A DNA stretch of 64,000 nt from Helicobacter_D sp964464895 (GTDB lineage Bacteria > Campylobacterota > Campylobacteria > Campylobacterales > Helicobacteraceae), in the NCBI GenBank assembly GCA_964464895.1, contig CAYXGY010000004.1, positions 56,203 to 120,202 on the forward strand, written 5' to 3'. Position 1 is the stretch's first letter. Every line of letters begins with the position of its first letter. The notes under the pieces were generated by a model, which saw only the letters and a list, made by a program, of their open reading frames with translations, made no database searches and was not told the DNA's origin. Positions 61,430 to 64,000 of the stretch are shown piece by piece. The translations under genes were made by a program, and so were the position numbers.

Positions 61430-62575
61430 TTAGTCTTTTTTGAAATTGCTTAATACTGCGTGTGCCGCCATACCGATTGCTGCTACACCAAGCAAGGTGA
61501 TTCCGATATTATCTGCGGTGCGGTCTGCCCCCTCAAAGAATGGTGCATTATAAAGTTTGCTCGCAAGTGGTTCTTCAAAAGGTCCCATTGTATCCCAGAA
61601 GTTTGGCTCACTACAACCGATACAGCCGTGTCCTGCTTGGATAGGCCAGCTAATATGAGAGTTGAAGCGAAGTTTGGAGCAGTTGTTAAAGGTGTAAGGT
61701 CCTTTACAGCCAACTTTGTAAAGGCAGTAACCATTTTTCGCGCCCTCATCGCCGAATCTTTGCACAAATTCACCCGCGTCAAAATGCCCGCGTCTCTCGC
61801 ATAAATCGTGGATTCTCAAGCCATAAGCCCATTTTGGACGATTGAATGCATCTAGTTGTGGTAAAGTGCCAAAAAGCAAGAAATGGATTACATTTCCTAC
61901 GATATTTTTTTCGCTTGGAGGACAGCCGGGCACATTAATCACGGGTTTGTTGGTGATTGCACTAAGTGGTTTTGCAGCGGTTGGGTTTGGATTAGCAGCT
62001 TGGATTCCACCAAAGCTTGAGCAAGAACCAATCGCAAAGATTGCCGCAGCATTTGCGCTTGCTTCTTTCGCGCTTTCTAAGCCTGTTTTCCCAAATGCTC
62101 CAATCGTAAGGTATTGTCCCTCTAATGCAGTGGGTATGCCTCCCTCTACCATTAAGACATAACGTCCCTTGTAACGTTCTATCGCAGATTCCAAGTTTTC
62201 TTCTGCTTGATAGCCCGCCGCAGCCATAATGGTTTCGTGGTATTCTAAAGAGATATAATCAAAAATCAAACTCGCAATGCCAGGTCCATCGCTTCTAAGT
62301 AGGCTCTCGCTACAACCTGTGCATTCTGCCATATGCAACCAGATCACAGGTAAGCGGTCTGCAATCTCTGCTGCTTTTGCAGTTAATGGCGTGAAACTCG
62401 CAGGCAAGGATAACATTGCTGTCATTGCTCCTGCCCATTTCATAAAGTCTCTTCTTGAGATTCCTTTTTCTTTTAGCATTTTTCTAATGCTATTGCCCTC
62501 TTTGAGGCTCGGGATTTTAGCGATATTTGCAAGCCTATCTTGAGCCTGTTGTAGTAGCGTTTGTTCTCTTTCCAT
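61430..62575 (-). CDS. hydA: [NiFe] uptake hydrogenase small subunit HydA
   Basis: The 381-aa subunit carries a long twin-arginine signal (SRRDFMKWAGA at about residues 35-45, with a hydrophobic stretch after it) and cysteine motifs for three Fe-S clusters, starting with AECTGCSES and including GCPPSEKN. A C-terminal membrane helix (about 355-375) is present. It is the first gene of hydABCDE. AAAGGAAGG precedes the ATG. The hyp maturation genes are not in the window. Confidence 0.96.
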   Translation of the reverse strand: MEREQTLLQQAQDRLANIAKIPSLKEGNSIRKMLKEKGISRRDFMKWAGAMTAMLSLPASFTPLTAKAAEIADRLPVIWLHMAECTGCSESLLRSDGPGIASLIFDYISLEYHETIMAAAGYQAEENLESAIERYKGRYVLMVEGGIPTALEGQYLTIGAFGKTGLESAKEASANAAAIFAIGSCSSFGGIQAANPNPTAAKPLSAITNKPVINVPGCPPSEKNIVGNVIHFLLFGTLPQLDAFNRPKWAYGLRIHDLCERRGHFDAGEFVQRFGDEGAKNGYCLYKVGCKGPYTFNNCSKLRFNSHISWPIQAGHGCIGCSEPNFWDTMGPFEEPLASKLYNAPFFEGADRTADNIGITLLGVAAIGMAAHAVLSNFKKD

Positions 62576-62894
62576 TACCTTCCTTTATTTTGAGATTTGA
62601 AGTTAAGTGAAATTTATCTTTTTTTGCCTTAAAAAGCACTACAAAATAAAAATTAATTGAGAAATTCACTTTGCGAATGTGGTAAATTTACTCTTTTGCC
62701 CTTATTTGTGTGCTACGATTTTATTGCATAGAGTCCCAATATCTAAGAAGCAAATAAGCAATAAATTAAAACTTAATAAAGCATCTCCAAACAATAATTT
62801 AAAGCAAAGAAAAATGAAAGAAAATAATTTAAAGTAAAGAAAGAATAAAAAGAAAAGCAAGGGTTTATCCCTTGCTTTAAGTATCTTAAAAAGA
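62576..62894. other. Intergenic region between hydA and the flagellin
   Basis: The 319-bp AT-rich gap holds the hydA ribosome binding site, the flagellin terminator (62845-62878) and a direct repeat: ATAATTTAAAGCAAAGAAA and ATAATTTAAAGTAAAGAAA about 31 bp apart (near 62794 and 62824). No ORF with a ribosome binding site is seen. The hydA promoter must lie here but no element is clear enough to name. Confidence 0.7.
62845..62878 (-). terminator. Rho-independent terminator after the flagellin gene
   Basis: AAAGCAAGGG (62854-62863) pairs perfectly with CCCTTGCTTT (62869-62878) around a 5-nt loop. On the minus strand the 10-bp stem is followed by a T-rich run (TTCTTTTTATT). It separates flagellin transcription from the hyd operon. 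Confidence 0.85.
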
Positions 62895-64000
62895 CTATTG
62901 AAGTAGTCTTAAGATATTTTGTTGCACTGCATTGGCTTGGCTCATTGCATAACTTCCAGCTTGAGCTAGAATGTTTAGGTTAGAGTAGTTTGCAGATTCA
63001 CTTGCGAAATCAACTTCTCTGATTCCACTTTCAGCAGATTTCACATTCACTTGAGTAATTGTGATGTTATTGACTGTGGATTGCATTTGTTGTTGCACAG
63101 AACCCAAGTCTGAACGAATGGTGTCTAGTTGTTTAATCGCAGATTCTGCAATATCCATTACAAGCATTGCACCTTGAAGAGTGGTAACACCTGAACCCAT
63201 TTCTTTTTGTTTAGCAGGTTCTATACCGATAGAACACATAGTATTAACAGAGTAGTTACCTTTAAGTTGTCTTAGAGTTGTAATAGACTCTGCTACACTT
63301 GCTTTTCCTAGACCTACATTATTACCAGCACCAGATAGTCCCAAACCTTCAATTATAATGTCTGCAGAACCAAGCTTTGTAACATTCAATCTACCGACAT
63401 AAAGACCAGCTTTGAAGCCTGTTGCACCACTAAGAGCAACAATATTCGCAGCAGCAGCATTTGCACCTGCACTATGAGTAGTAAATTGACCTTGGATAGA
63501 AATCGCTCTACCATCGGTTGAAGTAAGTCGCAATGCACCACTTCTATCAATAGAGGCTTCTACACCTGTGGTGTCTTTCCAAGCATTGATAGATTGGACA
63601 AGTCTGTTGTCTCTATCATTTGCTTTAATATCTACAACATTACCAATCTCTACACCATTGATAGTAAGACCGATGATAGTTCCAGAGGCTACGGCGAAAT
63701 CTCCACCTGTTGCTTGCACATCTGCTGTTGCACGCACACCACCGAGTTCATCAGAATAGCGGTTGATAGCTTCGGCAAGTTGTCCTAGACCTGTTCCGGC
63801 ACTAGAGCTAATGACAACAGATTCTAAGCCTAACTTTCTGCTTCCATTGGTTACTGTTATTGTAACTTCACTACCTACTGTATTTGTTTCGGCTGCTTGT
63901 CCAGAAACAGAGAAGTTGTAGCTCTCTGTTCTTACATGTCCAATCTTATCAGAGCTTGTAGCACCAATGCTTGCTCTAATGGTTTGGTTAGAATAAGCAC
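62895..64000 (-). CDS. flaB: Flagellin, FlaB-like, 3' part only (cut by the window edge)
   Basis: About 368 C-terminal codons are present and stay open to base 64000. The D2/D3-type variable region includes SIGATSSDKIGHVRTES and GVEASIDRSGALRLTS. The conserved C-terminal D1/D0 helices include NNITITQVNVKSAESGIREV and end VQQNILRLLQ. The AYSNQTIRASIGATSSDKIGHVR part is closer to my memory of Helicobacter FlaB than FlaA, so the symbol is moderate. Campylobacter/Helicobacter flagellins are O-glycosylated and evade TLR5 (family knowledge). The start and promoter are outside the window; flaB is sigma54-dependent in H. pylori. Confidence 0.85.
   Translation of the reverse strand, partial: AYSNQTIRASIGATSSDKIGHVRTESYNFSVSGQAAETNTVGSEVTITVTNGSRKLGLESVVISSSAGTGLGQLAEAINRYSDELGGVRATADVQATGGDFAVASGTIIGLTINGVEIGNVVDIKANDRDNRLVQSINAWKDTTGVEASIDRSGALRLTSTDGRAISIQGQFTTHSAGANAAAANIVALSGATGFKAGLYVGRLNVTKLGSADIIIEGLGLSGAGNNVGLGKASVAESITTLRQLKGNYSVNTMCSIGIEPAKQKEMGSGVTTLQGAMLVMDIAESAIKQLDTIRSDLGSVQQQMQSTVNNITITQVNVKSAESGIREVDFASESANYSNLNILAQAGSYAMSQANAVQQNILRLLQ

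Noticed and set aside
1..64000. CRISPR arrays, insertion sequences, prophage or integrated elements
   Set aside because: No regularly spaced repeats, transposase or integrase motifs, or tRNA-flanking direct repeats were seen.

Overview
The window is AT-rich chromosomal DNA from an epsilonproteobacterium, most likely an enterohepatic Helicobacter. The evidence is gene content and order: fabZ-lpxA-clpX-mreB-mreC, a plasminogen-binding-like gene next to glcD, pyrD-M16 peptidase-dapA-SDR-pgsA, hydABCDE, oorDABC and a FlaB-type flagellin all match Helicobacter arrangements as I know them. Kps capsule-export genes and a C10 tract inside kpsS are more typical of Campylobacter and of capsule-bearing enterohepatic helicobacters than of H. 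pylori. The species is not determined. Almost all of the window is coding. I found no insertion sequence, prophage or CRISPR array.

Layout. 1-3.4 kb: a partial alanine racemase and a c553-type cytochrome on the minus strand, diverging from a histidine kinase/response regulator pair. 3.5-11.9 kb: a translationally coupled trio (hydrolase-like membrane protein, cytochrome P450, small membrane protein) runs tail-to-tail into a compact kpsM-T-E-D-S capsule export operon. 12-16.8 kb: pldA, tRNA-Val, lspA, glmM, rpsT, prfA, tRNA-Ser. 17-25 kb: a hypothetical gene behind a sigma54-type promoter, a PgbA-like surface protein, glcD, fabZ-lpxA-clpX-mreB-mreC, then a 56-codon gene behind a second sigma54-type promoter. 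25-36.6 kb: a biotin carboxyltransferase (oadA/pycB), xseA, then on the minus strand mltG, mdh and oorDABC, with an AsmA-like giant and nth on plus. 36.7-48.4 kb: a minus-strand run of tRNA-Pro, clpB, htrA, dxr, cdsA, a YdjM-like protein, ybeY, xth, a small-multidrug-export-family protein and a second AsmA-like giant. 48.5-56.7 kb: a YjfB-like motility peptide with a sigma28-like promoter and a 30-bp palindrome, a HemN-like radical SAM protein, then pyrD, M16 peptidase, dapA, FabL-like SDR, pgsA, rseP and yggS. 56.7-64 kb: the NiFe uptake hydrogenase operon hydABCDE and the 3' part of a flagellin.

How the genes work together. Envelope functions dominate: capsule export, peptidoglycan precursors and shape (glmM, mreBC, mltG, alr, dapA), lipid A and phospholipid synthesis and turnover (lpxA, fabZ, FabL-like enoyl reductase, cdsA, pgsA, pldA), two AsmA-like lipid-transport candidates, and envelope proteolysis (htrA, rseP, lspA). 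Energy metabolism is microaerophilic: H2 oxidation, ferredoxin-linked 2-oxoglutarate oxidation, malate dehydrogenase and a c-type cytochrome.

The most notable signals are three small flagellar-regulon candidates (the hypothetical gene at 16978-17550, the 56-aa gene at 24805-24975, the YjfB-like gene at 48570-48773), the slippery tract in kpsS, the P450 trio beside the capsule operon, two long perfect palindromes, and a response regulator with a RepL-like output domain. All assignments come from reading the sequence; no database search was run.
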